From positions 1 through 34,725 of IMG/VR virus record IMGVR_UViG_3300024236_000013: DNA of 34,725 nt; one strand, 5' to 3'. Every line of letters starts with the position of its first letter. Within the stretch, counting starts at the first letter, position 1. The position numbers were made by a program, and so were the translations under genes. The notes beneath the pieces are model-generated. The model was not told the DNA's origin. It searched no databases and saw only the letters and a list, made by a program, of their open reading frames with translations. The DNA comes from a virus. Shown here piece by piece: positions 15,542-24,030 of the stretch.

Positions 15542-15982
15542 TTAAAAAAGTTTGTTTATATTTTTCTTTGAAAGAATTCCAGTTTTATTATCCAACTCAG
15601 CTATTAAACCTTCTTTAAATATGTTTGATAGTGAATTGTAAAATTTAGTAGGGTGAACATTAAAATACTCTGACATTTCAGAGAATATGTATATTCTAGA
15701 ATATTTTTCTAATAATTCATCCATCATAAAACCATAAACTTCATTAATATCCATCTTCTTTAATTTGATAGCATTTGAAAACTCGTCTATCTCGTTAAAT
15801 TTTTTAAATCTAGAGTTATTAATAAGTCCATGAATTTCTTTTTGTAGCATGTCTCGATAAATCACATCTTCTTCATCTGCACCTCCTAGACTAGGGTCTA
15901 AATTAAAAGATATTTTACCACCAAATTCTCCTTCAGGGGAATCAAAATTATTATCGAATATCTTGTCTGTCTTTTTTCTCAT
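15542..15982 (-). CDS. Unknown protein between gp41 and gp47, winged-helix-like
   Basis: This 146-residue protein has an acidic disordered N-terminus, a helical middle, and a C-terminal segment (EMSEYFNVHPTKFYNSLSNIFKEGLIAEL) that reads like a winged-helix DNA-binding unit. It overlaps the gp41 stop by four bases and abuts gp47, so it is made together with helicase and nuclease. A helicase loader or recombination mediator would fit the location, but I do not recognise the family and it does not look like T4 gp59. Confidence 0.75.
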   Translation of the reverse strand: MRKKTDKIFDNNFDSPEGEFGGKISFNLDPSLGGADEEDVIYRDMLQKEIHGLINNSRFKKFNEIDEFSNAIKLKKMDINEVYGFMMDELLEKYSRIYIFSEMSEYFNVHPTKFYNSLSNIFKEGLIAELDNKTGILSKKNINKLF

Positions 15983-17295
15983 ATCGCGTGAATGTTACTT
16001 GTTGTTATTTCGTCTGTTTCGTTTAATCTCAGATAGTTCCAATTGATATCAAGTTTACACTTGGTTCCTTTACCTTCACCATCTCTTATTTTTAATATTT
16101 TTAATCTATATTCATTGTTTGCTCGCATAATGTCATCTTGTATAATTCCTAACATAACATCTGCGGTATGTGAAAGACCTGCTGATTCAGCAATATCGTT
16201 CATTGTAATATCTGTTGAATTATATCCGTTTCTTGTAATTTGAGTAGCTGTAATTATCAACCAATTGTTTCTTACACCCATTGCTCTAAGGTCTTCAGCA
16301 ATTTGCTTAATTTTCATATAAGTATTCTCACTATTAGGGTTTCTATAGTTCGCTAAGATATTTATATAGTCAATAACGACAGCTCCTAATTTGATTCCTT
16401 TCTCTTCTTCAATTTGAGCAAGATGTGCTTCAATATCTAAAACAGTTGCTTGTGAAGTTGGCATCTGCTTAATAAATAACTGGCCTGGTGGTGTAAAACC
16501 ATTTCCTACAGTTTCTAATTTTCTTTTAATGTAATCTTTATTCTTAGACTTTTCAGTGTATTCATTGATTGGAATACCTAAGAGATTTGAACCTATTCTT
16601 TTTACAAATTTATGAGCTGCCATTTCCGCTGTAATTACCGCAGTATTTGTACCTTCTTTAACGAATTCAGCAGCATCATTTGCTAAATATATTGATTTAC
16701 CAATGTTTTGCTCTCCAGCATATACTACCAAGTTACCACCTTTATCATAGCCACCTTCTAAAACTCTATCTAAGAAGTTATATCCAGAACTTATTTTTTC
16801 GGTGCTTTTTTGGTCATGAGATTCTACATCGAAGAAATCAAGACCAATATCACTATTAAAAGTAAGATTATTTCTTTCATTAATTAATGTCTTTACTTTA
16901 GAAATAATATGGTCTGTATTTTCTGGAGTTACTGAAGTTGTTTTTACAAATTCAATAGTATCATTTAAAGTGGTATCGAAGTTTCTCCATTTTATCCATG
17001 ATTCTGCAGTAGATAACAACCATTCTTCATCATATTGGTCTAAGTCAACATCAAATATGATATTGATTATATTGTCGCTTATTCTATCTTTAGCTCCTGA
17101 AGCATTTTCTACTAATAATTTAAGTTGCTCTTTCTTTGGAGTTTCATTAAACTTATTATAGAATTTTAAGGAAAGGGTTGACAATATATCAATTTCTTCT
17201 GAAGAATAAAAACCTGACTTTATTGTAGTTAGGTATTTTGTTCTTTCTAAAGAAAGTCTAAAGAATATTTTTTCGTAATCTTGACTGAAGTTCAT
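15979..17295 (-). CDS. 41: Replicative DNA helicase, gp41 (DnaB-like)
   Basis: This 438-residue protein is a hexameric 5'-3' helicase that unwinds the replication fork and, in T4, works with primase gp61. The RecA-type core has Walker A GEQNIGKS (194-201), the VITAEMAAHKFVKRI segment, and Walker B AVVIDYINILANY followed by the TATQITRNGY block. The N-terminal half is a helical domain. T4 gp41 has 475 residues. The start overlaps the preceding gene as TAATG. No gp61 primase is visible in this window. Confidence 0.9.
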   Translation of the reverse strand: MNFSQDYEKIFFRLSLERTKYLTTIKSGFYSSEEIDILSTLSLKFYNKFNETPKKEQLKLLVENASGAKDRISDNIINIIFDVDLDQYDEEWLLSTAESWIKWRNFDTTLNDTIEFVKTTSVTPENTDHIISKVKTLINERNNLTFNSDIGLDFFDVESHDQKSTEKISSGYNFLDRVLEGGYDKGGNLVVYAGEQNIGKSIYLANDAAEFVKEGTNTAVITAEMAAHKFVKRIGSNLLGIPINEYTEKSKNKDYIKRKLETVGNGFTPPGQLFIKQMPTSQATVLDIEAHLAQIEEEKGIKLGAVVIDYINILANYRNPNSENTYMKIKQIAEDLRAMGVRNNWLIITATQITRNGYNSTDITMNDIAESAGLSHTADVMLGIIQDDIMRANNEYRLKILKIRDGEGKGTKCKLDINWNYLRLNETDEITTSNIHAI

Positions 17296-17597
17296 TATTC
17301 AAATGGGTTTTTAAGTATTTTAAATGATTCTTTTCCTGGGGTCTCGTTGATAGTTCTTATCCAGCCATCATCTATTAACTGTTGTAGAGAATTATCAATT
17401 TTTGTTTCATCTGTGCCTTCCGTTATTAAGTATCTAATAACAGCATGTCTGGTAAAGTTCCATTTGTTTTCTTGACCAACATGTGTTTTGATTTTTTCAT
17501 AAAGTATATCGAAGCCATCAGGATACTCTGGAAGAGATTCATGAACGCCTAAGATATACTTTATGGGAAGTTTATCTTCGTCTATTTTTAAAATCAT
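17295..17597 (-). CDS. Small unknown protein between UvsX and gp41, winged-helix-like
   Basis: This 100-residue protein contains RHAVIRYLITEGTDETKIDN and SLQQLIDDGWIRTI, which look like the recognition helix and wing of a winged-helix fold. It overlaps both UvsX and gp41 by TAATG junctions, so the three are tightly coupled. A DNA-binding accessory factor is plausible; the family is not recognised. Confidence 0.75.
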   Translation of the reverse strand: MILKIDEDKLPIKYILGVHESLPEYPDGFDILYEKIKTHVGQENKWNFTRHAVIRYLITEGTDETKIDNSLQQLIDDGWIRTINETPGKESFKILKNPFE

Positions 17598-18703
17598 TAT
17601 TCTGCTTCTTCTAAGATTTCATCAACATTTATATCCTGTACCATATCGCTATAGTTAAATATCGGTTGAATATGAGTATTGATTTTTTCTAAAACTTCTT
17701 TTGTAAAAACTTTTTCAGTAAAAAAGTCAGCATTTGAAACTGCAGTATCTAAGTGATCACATATCCAAGTTCTAGCTGTTTCTTTAGGTACTTTTTCGCC
17801 TTTTACAATAGTTCCTCTTGCTACTCCACAAATATCCCAAGTTGCATATTGCTCTAGACCTACATATCTATTCATTCCTTTTGTAAAGTGTAAGTGAAAT
17901 TTGATTGGGGTTGGTTTTGCAAATCTGTTCTTATTTGGTTTTGCTGTAACAATAATTCCTGTTTTTTCAGTACCTTCTTTTAATTGTGCTTTATTTAAGA
18001 AAAGAACAATTGAAGCTGCGTATTCTGGTCCAGTTCCACCACCTGCAATTTGTTGCGCAATAAAACCTTGCGACATATATGTGTGGTTTGTGAATAAGAA
18101 AGGAATTTTCAAATCTGCCAATGGAGTCATTATAATTCTAAAAATTGATTTAAGAATTTTTGCTCTTGTCATATCTGCTTTTTCGCTTCCAGAAACAGCA
18201 TCATTAATTTCTTTTTGAGTTGCCAAGTTACCAGCACTATCAAGAATAATCATTAACTTTGGAACTTCTCCACCAGCCGCTTTGACTTCTTGCATCTTTG
18301 TAGTAATTGTAGTTACTGAATGTCTAAATGCCTGAACAGTATTAATCGGTTGATAATTGACTTTACTCACATCAATTCCAAACTTTTTCATTAATTGTCT
18401 ATCAACAGCCGCTTCAGAGTCATAGAAGACGACGCTGTAACCCATGTCTATTGCCCTTTTAACACTATTTAAAATAAGATAAGTTTTACCAGTACCTGAA
18501 GGTCCAGCAAGTGCGCAAGTTCGGCTGTTTGGCCATCCACCAAAAAGTGAACCACTTACACATGCATTAAGGTGATAGTTGCCAGTATCGATATATTCTG
18601 TTACCTCGCTAAAATCACTTTCTGACATAACGGACCCTAATGGGTTTATATCTGCTAATTCTGCGTTTAAGTCATTAAAACTAAATTCTTTTTTCTTTGC
18701 CAT
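17597..18703 (-). CDS. uvsX: Recombinase UvsX (RecA-like)
   Basis: This 368-residue recombinase forms filaments on single-stranded DNA and drives strand exchange for repair and recombination-dependent replication. Walker A is AGPSGTGKTY (66-75), followed by the VVFYDSEAAVDR segment, Walker B LMIILDSAGNL and the LFTNHTYMSQGF plus GGGTGPEYAAS loop region for DNA contact. T4 UvsX has 391 residues. The C-terminus is acidic, as in RecA-type proteins. The leader is A-rich. The mediator UvsY is not visible here. Confidence 0.93.
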   Translation of the reverse strand: MAKKKEFSFNDLNAELADINPLGSVMSESDFSEVTEYIDTGNYHLNACVSGSLFGGWPNSRTCALAGPSGTGKTYLILNSVKRAIDMGYSVVFYDSEAAVDRQLMKKFGIDVSKVNYQPINTVQAFRHSVTTITTKMQEVKAAGGEVPKLMIILDSAGNLATQKEINDAVSGSEKADMTRAKILKSIFRIIMTPLADLKIPFLFTNHTYMSQGFIAQQIAGGGTGPEYAASIVLFLNKAQLKEGTEKTGIIVTAKPNKNRFAKPTPIKFHLHFTKGMNRYVGLEQYATWDICGVARGTIVKGEKVPKETARTWICDHLDTAVSNADFFTEKVFTKEVLEKINTHIQPIFNYSDMVQDINVDEILEEAE

Positions 18704-18710
18704 TTTATTT

Positions 18711-18872
18711 TTATTTTTTTTCTGATTTTCTAAGTTTCTCTAATTCTTCTAAAAGTTCTTTAGACCTTTTATTTAGAGTGTCCATAATTGTTTTAATTTC
18801 ATCAAACTCTTTATGTAGTTTAATGTACCGATCCACCTTTCCTCTTTCTTCTTCGTTTAAATCTTCTAACAT
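18711..18872 (-). CDS. Small coiled-coil protein between polymerase C-half and UvsX
   Basis: A 53-residue ORF (MLEDLNEEERGKVDRYIKLH...) ending EKLRKSEKK fits the gap between its neighbours. It is almost all Leu/Glu/Lys heptads, so probably a helical hairpin or coiled coil. Its leader (A-rich, AAAAATAAAAATAAAATG-like) is the same as that of UvsX, supporting translation. Function unknown; a small accessory of the replisome is only a guess from position. Confidence 0.6.
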   Translation of the reverse strand: MLEDLNEEERGKVDRYIKLHKEFDEIKTIMDTLNKRSKELLEELEKLRKSEKK

Positions 18873-18887
18873 TTTATTTTTATTTTT

Positions 18888-20093
18888 TTAGAATAAAGCC
18901 GATGCATAAATTAAATTAGTATCTAATTCTTGCAGGCCAGTTGCTCTTAATACTCTGTTTATAGGGTCAATCATACATTTTTCAAATTGTGTATCATAGT
19001 CTATTTCTGGAGCTATTTCATAAGGATGGTCTCCTGGTAAATAAGCAAATGTGTCGCATATAGGATGCTTAGTATTATAGATTCTAAGCTTTTCACCATT
19101 TGCTATCATTTTATATTTGTTTTTGTATTTTGGGTTGTTATTCATTAAATAATTATAAAACCCAGCAGCCTTCACATTTGGAGGGCATTTAAGACCTATC
19201 TGAAATTCTTTGTGGTCATCTATTATATACTTATGTATGTTATTTGTTTTTCTATTAAAGCAAATATCATCTAAATCTACCAGTTTAAATTCTTTTTTAC
19301 ATTCTTTCATGAATGATACAATTTCTTGTAATTCATTAGGACCAGGTGTAACACCTTTACTAAAAAGTAAAGTCAATGCTTCAGTTAATTTCTTTCTAGC
19401 AAATAATGGAGTAGAACTTTGAATTGTATCATATCCTACGGTTTTTACTTTTTTAAGAGAAGGGTGTCTTTCATTTACAGGAAGTTTATCATCCCATGAT
19501 ACATCTTGTATGTATTTTTTCTTAGTCATAAAAATACCAGAATATGCTACTGATTCTAACTCAAACATTAAGAAGTTATCAGTGTTTCTTTCTTTAGCAT
19601 ATTTTTGCATTGCCATTGAAATATAGTCTTTGATTCTAAGATTGTATACTTCTAATGTAAACGTGGTTACGTCTAGTTTTTTAGATTCATCTAACCATTC
19701 AATGGATTCATACATTTCACCGAACTGAACATAATTACTATCAGTGTCAATATAAATTACTGAAGGTTTTACAAGTTTATTTTTTACTTTTATACCTAGT
19801 CTTTCATGTAATTTTAAATCCTTATGCCAAAACTCCGTAAAGTATTTGTTTAGAATACTTTCGGAGTAAAGGATTGCATCTTGACCTTGAAGTGTAATTG
19901 ATTCAGCCATTTGAATGTCGAAGAAGTGAAACCACTTGTTACCAAATGCACCATAAATACTGTTAAGTGATAATTTAACTGACTGCTCAAATGCAGTGTA
20001 TTTATTAGCAAGTACAGTATATTCTTTCTGTAACTGTTCTAACTCTTCGACAGTCATGCTGTCATAATCTACCGCCTCAATTACTTCTTCCAT
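18888..20093 (-). CDS. 43B: DNA polymerase, C-terminal half (gp43-like, split)
   Basis: This 401-residue protein carries the second part of a family B polymerase: motif B with KLSLNSIYGAFGN (Lys40, Tyr47), the motif C catalytic YIDTDSN (115-120), the KKKYIQD palm segment, and the thumb. The end, TNLIYASALF, is a likely clamp-binding tail like the C-terminus of T4 gp43. The first part of the polymerase lies 5 kb upstream at 25177-26583. The N-terminal 35 residues are an extra helix that would pair with the end of the other half within the fingers. It starts immediately after the clamp gene stop, suggesting coupled translation. Both halves together, 869 residues, match T4 gp43 (898). Confidence 0.9.
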   Translation of the reverse strand: MEEVIEAVDYDSMTVEELEQLQKEYTVLANKYTAFEQSVKLSLNSIYGAFGNKWFHFFDIQMAESITLQGQDAILYSESILNKYFTEFWHKDLKLHERLGIKVKNKLVKPSVIYIDTDSNYVQFGEMYESIEWLDESKKLDVTTFTLEVYNLRIKDYISMAMQKYAKERNTDNFLMFELESVAYSGIFMTKKKYIQDVSWDDKLPVNERHPSLKKVKTVGYDTIQSSTPLFARKKLTEALTLLFSKGVTPGPNELQEIVSFMKECKKEFKLVDLDDICFNRKTNNIHKYIIDDHKEFQIGLKCPPNVKAAGFYNYLMNNNPKYKNKYKMIANGEKLRIYNTKHPICDTFAYLPGDHPYEIAPEIDYDTQFEKCMIDPINRVLRATGLQELDTNLIYASALF

Positions 20094-20837
20094 TTAGGCA
20101 GTTTTACATGTTGAAATTGTTAAAAGAGTTTCTGACTCAGTTGAATCAAATACAACTTTATTATTTGATACATGTACATTATATTCTTCTTTGTCTAGAA
20201 GAGCCAAGTATTTTTTATAAAGAGTTGCAGTACCATCTCCAGTTGCGCTTTGACTAATTACAACATTAAACGTTTTACCTTTAACTTGTACTCCAGTTCC
20301 ATTTGAGTTAATATCAAACGTCTCTTCTTTCTCTAAATTAAACAAAGATTTCAATCTGTTGATTGAGTGATTGTCAATTGGGAATTGGAAGTCCATTTGG
20401 CTTCTTTCGAAGATACCTTCTATCTGCTCAGTAGTTAAATCTTGGTAACCAAGAGAAGGCTCTGAACATGCAAGTGTAATTTCTAATTCATCATTAAAGA
20501 TTTTAAAAGTAGAAGCTACGAAGTCTTGTTCGTTTTGAATAAATTCAATTTCACAACGGATAGAGTCATGTTCGAATTGCTTAAATGCATCAATAATTCT
20601 GTTTGCATCAAAGAATGCTATTTTATACTCTTTGGAATTATCAGGGGTTGTAGCTCCGCCAAATAATGTGTCTACTGATACTGAATGATGTTTTACAGCA
20701 TCTCTTTGTGGTAAATAACATGTTGAAATAACTTGATTATCTTTTATCTTAAAATAAATAAAAGAGTCGATTAATTTTAATCGATTAATAAAGCTAATAA
20801 AAGCATGCTGGTCAATTTTGTCAATTTCTAATTTCAT
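20094..20837 (-). CDS. 45: Sliding clamp, gp45-like
   Basis: This 247-residue protein has the beta-strand-rich pattern of T4 gp45 (228 residues), the trimeric clamp that tethers the polymerase and activates late transcription through gp55. Its position directly before the polymerase gene fits T4 order (45 near 43). The body has short hydrophobic strands separated by charged loops (for example MKLEIDKIDQHAFISFINRL, FQFPIDNHSINRLKSLF, GVQVKGKTFNVVIS). Clamp loaders 44/62 are not in the window. Assigned by pattern and synteny. Confidence 0.8.
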   Translation of the reverse strand: MKLEIDKIDQHAFISFINRLKLIDSFIYFKIKDNQVISTCYLPQRDAVKHHSVSVDTLFGGATTPDNSKEYKIAFFDANRIIDAFKQFEHDSIRCEIEFIQNEQDFVASTFKIFNDELEITLACSEPSLGYQDLTTEQIEGIFERSQMDFQFPIDNHSINRLKSLFNLEKEETFDINSNGTGVQVKGKTFNVVISQSATGDGTATLYKKYLALLDKEEYNVHVSNNKVVFDSTESETLLTISTCKTA

Positions 20838-20896
20838 TTCGATATAATTTTTATTTGTTAATTATATCATAAATTAGTGTTTTGTTTCAAAAATAG

Positions 20897-21997
20897 TTAT
20901 GCTTCTTTGGGTGCTTCTTCGGGTGCTTCTTCAGGCTCTTCATTACCCTGTACCTCAGATAGAAGAGTTTCTATAATAGCAATATACGCTAAGTATTTAG
21001 CAACTGTTGCTGCTATCGAAATAATTGTACCGACCATTGGTATACCATGCAGCGCGAATTTTAATAATTTCTTACCAACTCCTTTAACTTCCATTTCTAC
21101 AAGTATTCCAATAATAGTTGCAAGTGCAATAAATTTATAAGGACCTGGAGCTCCTGCTACTTCTGTTGCCCAAGCTGAAAACTTTTCTAAACCACCACCT
21201 ACTAGTTTTTTTGTTTTATTTTTAACAGCATATAACTGTTTAAATGGAGGGTACTCATTAAGTTTGGCTGCTATTGTTGATATGAAAGGTATTTTGGCTC
21301 CTCCTCCTTCATTAACAAGTTCATCTAGGTTAATTTCACCGGATCTAATTGAATGTGCTATTCCCTCCGTAATCATTAATTCAAAATAAATTGGATTAAA
21401 AGATTCTTTTGTAGATTCTCCAGAATCTTTTGCAGCTTTTGACATTGCTCCTGCTGCTTCTTTTGAAAAACCACCAGCTACCCATTTTGCGGTTGCAGCC
21501 AGCATTGCCTTTCCGTTTTTAAGTTCTTCTGATAATTTTTTAGGGTCTTTTATTTGTCCAATTGCTTTACTTACCTTTTCTTTTCCTTTTGCAATTGCTT
21601 TTTGTGCAATTGCTTTACCTGCGTCAAGTGCTTTTTTGATAGCTTCCTGTATCTGCTTAATAACGGTCTTAATAACTTTAGATACGTCTCCACCAAATTT
21701 AATTATCTTTTCTTGAGCACCTGAAAGGGCATCTTTTCCCTTTTGTTTTATAGTTTCTTTGGCTTTTTGTAATTTTTCTTTTGCTATTTTAAATAAATTT
21801 TCATTTAGTTCTTCTTCTGTAAAATTAGAAAAACTTTCTAAAGTAAAATCATCAAAAATTCCAAGTTCTACCATATCTACAGCTTCTGTCAATATAGGCT
21901 TAACCTCTTCAAGTCTTTCGAATACAGAAATTGCTAAATCTCTCCTAGATCTGATTAATTGTTTTTCTAGTAAAAAGTCATTGTACCCTAAAATCAT
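20897..21997 (-). CDS. Late-type Lys-rich protein with C-terminal membrane segments
   Basis: This 366-residue protein of unknown function sits between NrdA and the clamp with its own late promoter and after the NrdA terminator. It starts MILGYNDFLLEK, somewhat like a capsid targeting sequence; then comes an Ala/Lys-rich amphipathic region (about residues 100-190), a central domain around LMITEGIAHSI, and two hydrophobic stretches near the C-terminus (FIALATIIGILVEM and GTIISIAATVAKYLAYIAII). It ends in an acidic Pro/Glu tail (EEPEEAPEEAPKEA). The frame extends upstream to 22117 across the terminator and promoter, so I chose the ATG at 21997. An ejected or internal virion protein is one possibility. 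Confidence 0.75.
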   Translation of the reverse strand: MILGYNDFLLEKQLIRSRRDLAISVFERLEEVKPILTEAVDMVELGIFDDFTLESFSNFTEEELNENLFKIAKEKLQKAKETIKQKGKDALSGAQEKIIKFGGDVSKVIKTVIKQIQEAIKKALDAGKAIAQKAIAKGKEKVSKAIGQIKDPKKLSEELKNGKAMLAATAKWVAGGFSKEAAGAMSKAAKDSGESTKESFNPIYFELMITEGIAHSIRSGEINLDELVNEGGGAKIPFISTIAAKLNEYPPFKQLYAVKNKTKKLVGGGLEKFSAWATEVAGAPGPYKFIALATIIGILVEMEVKGVGKKLLKFALHGIPMVGTIISIAATVAKYLAYIAIIETLLSEVQGNEEPEEAPEEAPKEA

Positions 21998-22021
21998 TAT
22001 TAGTTTTTTATTTTTAATATG

Positions 22022-22032
22022 GTTTATATATC
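22022..22032 (-). promoter_or_regulatory. Late-promoter motif in the replication region
   Basis: Reads GATATATAAAC on the minus strand, 24 bases before the ATG at 21997 and right after the T-run of the NrdA terminator. This is a perfect match to the motif before the coiled-coil gene at 2709. Confidence 0.7.
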
Positions 22033-22036
22033 TATC

Positions 22037-22071
22037 AAAAAAAGGGAAGCGTAGCGATACTCTTCCCTTTT
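22037..22071 (-). terminator. Intrinsic terminator after NrdA
   Basis: A 10-bp stem (AAAAGGGAAG with CTTCCCTTTT), extended by a short inner GTA/TAC pairing with loop TCGC, then Ts on the minus strand. It ends the ribonucleotide reductase transcript before the late promoter. Confidence 0.85.
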
Positions 22072-22074
22072 GTT

Positions 22075-22095
22075 CCGTAACTATAACGGTCCTAA
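22075..22095 (+). other. 21-nt match to 23S rRNA helix 69
   Basis: The plus strand here begins CCGTAAC and ends GTCCTAA, and appears identical, from memory of the E. coli 23S rRNA, to the highly conserved helix 69 and the bases just after it (around 1908-1928). The region contains most of the recognition site of homing endonuclease I-CeuI (TAACTATAACGGTCCTAA). After base 22095 the identity ends. It lies in the 123-base gap between the NrdA stop and the late gene, antisense to transcription. Confidence 0.7.
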
Positions 22096-22097
22096 TG

Positions 22098-22115
22098 GCG
22101 ACTCCAAAGAGTCGC
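22098..22115 (-). other. Small stem-loop just after the NrdA stop
   Basis: A perfect 7-bp stem (GCGACTC with GAGTCGC) and TTTG loop, immediately downstream of the NrdA stop codon and next to the helix 69-like sequence. No T-run follows, so it is not a terminator by itself. It may protect the mRNA end or be part of the imported segment. Confidence 0.6.
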
Positions 22116-22120
22116 ATATT

Positions 22121-24007
22121 TTATCCGTCGCAGCTTAAACAAGCTTCATCAGTTGCTGATGCCGCGATATCTCCTCTTAATACTGATTCGGTTCTCATAT
22201 AATAAAGAGTCTTGATTCCCTGCTTGTATGCTTCTAAATGTACTTTATTAATAAATTTAGGGGATGCTGTATTTGGAAATGCCAAATTAAGACTAACTGA
22301 CTGATCGATATATTGCTGTCTAACTCCTGCCTGTCTTACTAATTCCAACTGATTGATTTCTTTAAAGGTTTTAAATACTTCCTTAGGTGAAACGAACATA
22401 TCCTTTTTGATGTTATCTGACAAAGAATTATATTGCTTTAATGTTAATACTTCAAAATTTTCAGAATCTACATGAACTCCAGATGTCATCATATAATTAT
22501 CTAATACACCAACATCTTGAATACTTCCATGGTCTTCTAGAATTTTAGACCAAACTTGAGAAGTATCATGTCCTATCTTTTGTAAGAATTTAACAAGAGA
22601 CTGATTTTTTCTAATAAAGGTTCCTTTTGCAGTCTGTTCTGTAAATACATTAGCAGCCCATGGTTCGATTCCTGGACTTACATTTCCACTAAGTTTTGAA
22701 TTGGTTACAGTTGGTGCCACAGCTCTTAAATGAGTATTTCTCATTCCAGTTCCAGCACACCAAAGAGGTTCGCCAAATTCTTCTGCTAATTGTCTACTTG
22801 CTGTTTCGCTTTCAATTTGTATTTGACTAAATATTTTTCGGGTTTCAAATTGAGCTGCTAACCCTTCGAATGGAATTCCTCTTTCTTGTAAATATGTATG
22901 CCATCCAAGAACTCCAAGACCCAATGCTCTACCTTTTTCAGCAGAACGAATTGCGTTTTCAAATCCTTGTCTAAATTTTGACTTTTGTATAAATTCTTCT
23001 AAAACTCCATCAAGAAACCAAGTTGCAGTTTGAATAACGTCCGTGTGTTTCCACTCATCATATTTTGCTAAATTCAAAGAACTTAAACAACATACAAAAC
23101 TGTGATTTTCATCAGTATGTAATGCGATTTCGCTACAAATGTTAGTCATATAAACTTTAAGGCCATTTTTAACATAAGCCTCTGGGTTTGCTCTGTTAAT
23201 ATTTCCTTTATACATCATAAAAGGCTGACCGGTTGCTTTACGTTTTTTAACTACAGCAGCATATCTTTTTCTAGATTCTTTATCACCATTGTCTACTTTA
23301 TCCATAAAGTCATCGGGAATTACAACACATTGTTGAACATTAAGGCATTGTCTATTTACATCTCCCTTTGGTTCTCTAATTTCTAACCAATCCCAAAAAT
23401 CTTTATGTTCAATGTCTATATTTACAGATGCTGCTCCTCTTCTTACTGCTCCTTGATTTGTAGCAAGAATTGTAGAATCGTATATTTTACAAAATGGAAC
23501 TACACCATCTGAAGTACCGTTATCTGTAATATCTGCACCTGCTGGTCTTATTTGATTTACTCCAATTCCTACTCCACCTCCATTTTTGGCAAGTAGCATC
23601 ATTTCTAAGTTCTTTTTACCAATATCATGGATTGAATCAGCTACATCAATTCCAAAACATGAAATAGGAAGTCCTCTTTCTGTTCCAGTATTTGACAAAA
23701 CAGGAGAGGCTAAATTTAACCAGCCTTTCCAAATATAATCAAAAAACTTACTAGCCATTTCAGGTTTTTTAAGTCTTCTTGCAATTGTTGTAGATACTCT
23801 CCAATATGCATCTTTCGGAGTTTCACCTTCTAATAAATATCCATTTGATATGGTCTTGACATATATTTCTGTATGTCCCCATACAGGATAATCGACTCCT
23901 TTTTCCCAACCTAATTGAGAAACTATAATATCGGTTTTAGTCTGTCTAGATATTAATTCAGTTTTTTTATCTAGTTCTTTTTTAAAAGATTCTTTTTGTT
24001 TTTGCAT
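22121..24007 (-). CDS. nrdA: Ribonucleotide reductase class Ia large subunit, NrdA
   Basis: This 628-residue protein reduces ribonucleoside diphosphates to deoxyribonucleotides for phage DNA synthesis, together with NrdB. Visible active-site parts are LPISCFG with Cys117, NICSEIALHT (Asn, Cys, Glu of the catalytic site), CCLSSLNL, the TLYYMRT radical-transfer tyrosine pair, and the C-terminal redox pair CLSC in the ending EACLSCDG. E. coli NrdA has 761 residues; here the N-terminal ATP cone is missing, so the dATP activity brake is probably absent. It follows NrdB by 23 bases and ends before a terminator. Confidence 0.95.
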   Translation of the reverse strand: MQKQKESFKKELDKKTELISRQTKTDIIVSQLGWEKGVDYPVWGHTEIYVKTISNGYLLEGETPKDAYWRVSTTIARRLKKPEMASKFFDYIWKGWLNLASPVLSNTGTERGLPISCFGIDVADSIHDIGKKNLEMMLLAKNGGGVGIGVNQIRPAGADITDNGTSDGVVPFCKIYDSTILATNQGAVRRGAASVNIDIEHKDFWDWLEIREPKGDVNRQCLNVQQCVVIPDDFMDKVDNGDKESRKRYAAVVKKRKATGQPFMMYKGNINRANPEAYVKNGLKVYMTNICSEIALHTDENHSFVCCLSSLNLAKYDEWKHTDVIQTATWFLDGVLEEFIQKSKFRQGFENAIRSAEKGRALGLGVLGWHTYLQERGIPFEGLAAQFETRKIFSQIQIESETASRQLAEEFGEPLWCAGTGMRNTHLRAVAPTVTNSKLSGNVSPGIEPWAANVFTEQTAKGTFIRKNQSLVKFLQKIGHDTSQVWSKILEDHGSIQDVGVLDNYMMTSGVHVDSENFEVLTLKQYNSLSDNIKKDMFVSPKEVFKTFKEINQLELVRQAGVRQQYIDQSVSLNLAFPNTASPKFINKVHLEAYKQGIKTLYYMRTESVLRGDIAASATDEACLSCDG

Positions 24008-24030
24008 TTTATTAAATTATAGTTTATTTA

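Noticed and set aside
21998-22117. Upstream extension of the late gene to 22117
   Set aside because: It reads through a terminator, a late promoter and the rRNA-like segment, so coding is by chance.
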